Shown: positions 15,005 through 16,272 of the stretch, piece after piece
Layout of the letters: each line of letters begins with the position of its first letter
Numbering within the stretch: position 1 is the first letter of the stretch
Assembly (NCBI GenBank): GCA_904398675.1
Contig: CAJFPI010000014.1
Span: 1-16,272 of the forward strand
Source: an uncultured Oscillospiraceae bacterium
GTDB taxonomy: Bacteria > Bacillota > Clostridia > Oscillospirales > Oscillospiraceae
Reading direction: 5' to 3'
DNA length: 16,272 nt
Notes under the pieces: generated by a model
What the model was told of the DNA's origin: nothing
Databases searched by the model: none
Seen by the model: only the letters and a program-made list of their open reading frames with translations
Translations under genes and position numbers: made by a program

Positions 15005-15620
15005 TAACCCCTTCCCCAGGGAGGATCTGACGGAGCTTACCCTGGTGCGGCCCACCATCACCCGGCCCAATATTGAGGTGGGGGAGTACACCTATTTCAG
15101 CGGGCGGGACTTTGAGCGCCATGTGACCCATCACTATCCCTTTTACGGAGACAGGCTGGTTATCGGAAAATTCTGTCAAATTGCCGCTGGGGTGGAGTTT
15201 ATCATGAACGGCGCCAACCACCAGATGAATGCCCTCACCACCTACCCCTTTCATATTGCCGGCTGGGGCTGTGCGCCGCCGGAGATGGAAGATCTCCCCT
15301 GCAAGGGGGACACGGTGGTGGGAAATGATGTGTGGATCGGCCAGAACGTCACCATTCTCCCCGGCATCCGCATCGGAAATGGCGCCATTATTGGCGCAGA
15401 GAGCGTGGTGGCCGGAGATGTGGAGGCATACACGGTTGTGGCGGGAAACCCCGCCCGGCTGATCCGCCGCCGCTTTGACCGGGAGATGGAAACGCTTTTG
15501 GAGCGGCTGCGGTGGTGGGATCTGCCGGCGGAGGAGATCGAGAAATGGATCCCTCTGCTCACCTGCGGAGACCTGGAGCGGATGCGCCGGGTGCTGAAGG
15601 AACGCTTGCAAGTTCCCTGA
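14988..15620 (+). CDS. Vat/CatB-type acetyltransferase (left-handed beta-helix)
   Basis: A 210-residue acetyl-CoA-dependent O-acetyltransferase of the xenobiotic acyltransferase group, a homotrimeric left-handed beta-helix family that includes streptogramin A (Vat) and type B chloramphenicol (CatB) acetyltransferases. The catalytic-His region reads NGANHQMNALTTYPF, with His78 as the likely base. Hexapeptide turns follow (VVGNDVWIGQNVTILPGIRIG), then VVAGNPARLIRRRF and an RWWDLP tail, all as in Vat proteins; the length also fits (about 209-219). AAAGGAGG precedes the ATG by 6 nt. Recall of Vat sequences suggests clear similarity, but identity is not computed. Many chromosomal relatives do not confer resistance. 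The promoter of hflX begins inside its last five codons. Confidence 0.88.
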   Translation: MIPNPDNPFPREDLTELTLVRPTITRPNIEVGEYTYFSGRDFERHVTHHYPFYGDRLVIGKFCQIAAGVEFIMNGANHQMNALTTYPFHIAGWGCAPPEMEDLPCKGDTVVGNDVWIGQNVTILPGIRIGNGAIIGAESVVAGDVEAYTVVAGNPARLIRRRFDREMETLLERLRWWDLPAEEIEKWIPLLTCGDLERMRRVLKERLQVP

Positions 15621-15634
15621 CAATGGGCTATACT
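15606..15634 (+). promoter_or_regulatory. hflX promoter
   Basis: TTGCAA (15606-15611), 17-nt spacer, TATACT (15629-15634). The -35 box lies in the final codons of the acetyltransferase gene and the -10 box just after its TGA. RNA would start near 15641, leaving a leader of only about 22 nt. Confidence 0.78.
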
Positions 15635-15662
15635 GAAAATAGAAAACAATTTGTGAGGTGCT

Positions 15663-16272
15663 ATGGAACATCATACCACAGAGGAGGTCCGTGACCGGGC
15701 GGTGCTGGTGGGCTTGAACAGCCCCAAGCTCTCCGGCCGGGACAACGCGGACGAGGACACCATGGAGGAGCTGGGCGCTCTGGTGGAAACCGCCGGGGGC
15801 GAGACGGTGGGGATCGTCCTCCAAAGGAAGGCCAGCCCCGATCCCCGCACCTTTATCGGCGAGGGCAAGGTGGCGGAGGTGCGGGAGCTGGTGCGCACCC
15901 AGGAGGCCACCACCGTCATCTTTGACAACGATTTAAGCCCCTCCCAGATGCGGGTGCTGACAGAGGAGCTGAAGGTCCAGGTGCTGGACCGCAGCGCCCT
16001 GATCCTGGACATCTTTGCCCAGCGGGCCAAAACCAAGGAGGGCAGGCTCCAGGTGGAGCTGGCCCAGTATCAGTATCTGCTGCCCCGGCTTGTGGGCATG
16101 TGGACCCACCTGGAGCGGCAGGCCGGCACCAGCGGCAAGGGCCCCATCGGCTCCAAGGGCCCTGGCGAGACCCAGCTGGAGACCGACCGGCGGCACATCC
16201 ACCGGAAGATCGACAAGCTCAAGGAGGAGCTGGAGGAGGTCCGCCGGGTCCGTGGGACCCAGCGGCAGCGGC
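15663..16272 (+). CDS. hflX: GTPase HflX, N-terminal part (cut by window edge)
   Basis: HflX is a ribosome-associated GTPase that splits stalled or inactive 70S ribosomes. The 203 residues present cover the N-terminal HflX domain: RAVLVGL near the start, FIGEGKVAEV, the FDNDLSPSQ stretch, VLDRSALILDIFAQRAKTKEG, LQVELAQYQYLLPRL, and the glycine-rich GSKGPGETQLE followed by a coiled-coil-like helix. The G domain lies outside the window. The start is the only sensible ATG, with GAGGTG 2-4 nt upstream, a short gap. It is 42 bp after the acetyltransferase and has its own promoter. HflX homologues contribute to macrolide/lincosamide tolerance in Listeria and mycobacteria, which is relevant given the neighbours. 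Confidence 0.95.
   Translation, partial: MEHHTTEEVRDRAVLVGLNSPKLSGRDNADEDTMEELGALVETAGGETVGIVLQRKASPDPRTFIGEGKVAEVRELVRTQEATTVIFDNDLSPSQMRVLTEELKVQVLDRSALILDIFAQRAKTKEGRLQVELAQYQYLLPRLVGMWTHLERQAGTSGKGPIGSKGPGETQLETDRRHIHRKIDKLKEELEEVRRVRGTQRQR

Noticed and set aside
1..16272. Mobile elements, CRISPR arrays, tRNA genes or toxin-antitoxin pairs
   Set aside because: No transposase or integrase, no regularly spaced repeats, and no tRNA-like folds were seen. The nucleotidyltransferase has its helical part fused and lacks a separate HEPN partner gene, so it does not look like an MNT-HEPN toxin pair.

Overview
This looks like a chromosomal segment from a GC-rich, low-redundancy Firmicute. The best guess is an Oscillospiraceae-type gut clostridium (Flavonifractor/Lawsonibacter-like). 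That placement is inferred from the strong G/C third-position bias, AGGAGG-type ribosome binding sites, AddAB instead of RecBCD, a TagO/MnaA pair and a zinc-binding L31. No search was possible. No phage, transposon, CRISPR array, tRNA or rRNA is visible, and most genes are housekeeping genes.

Layout. (1) Positions 1-1209, minus strand: the N-terminal half of glutamyl-tRNA synthetase (gltX, running off the left edge), preceded by a small GIY-YIG nuclease-domain gene. The gltX promoter is buried in the last codons of that gene. (2) 1210-1630: the only long non-coding stretch, a divergent control region. It has one promoter firing left and one firing right, and a GC-rich structured leader of about 200 nt before trpS that includes a terminator-like element. 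(3) 1631-5769, plus strand: a tight unit of trpS, tagO-like, mnaA-like and a membrane-anchored unknown protein, ending in a perfect 9-bp terminator hairpin. TagO puts GlcNAc-1-P on undecaprenyl phosphate and MnaA makes UDP-ManNAc, so the middle genes feed a wall teichoic acid-like or other lipid-linked wall polymer. (4) 5810-13384: addB-addA, overlapping by 13 bp (the double-strand-break repair helicase-nuclease), followed by an alpha/beta hydrolase. (5) 13432-13770: rpmE with its own strong promoter and a perfect 10-bp terminator. (6) 13793-15620: three tightly packed small genes, namely a P-loop kinase-like protein, a nucleotidyltransferase and a Vat/CatB-type acetyltransferase. (7) 15606-16272: hflX with its own promoter inside the end of the acetyltransferase gene, running off the right edge.

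The most interesting part is region 6. Three group-transfer folds (phosphoryl, nucleotidyl, acetyl), all found in antibiotic-modifying enzymes, sit in one apparent operon between a ribosomal protein gene and hflX, a ribosome-splitting GTPase linked in other bacteria to drug tolerance. Whether this is a resistance module or ordinary metabolism cannot be decided from sequence alone. The second point of interest is the structured trpS leader, which lacks any T-box consensus. Beyond these two leads, the window shows nothing that clearly amounts to a new system.
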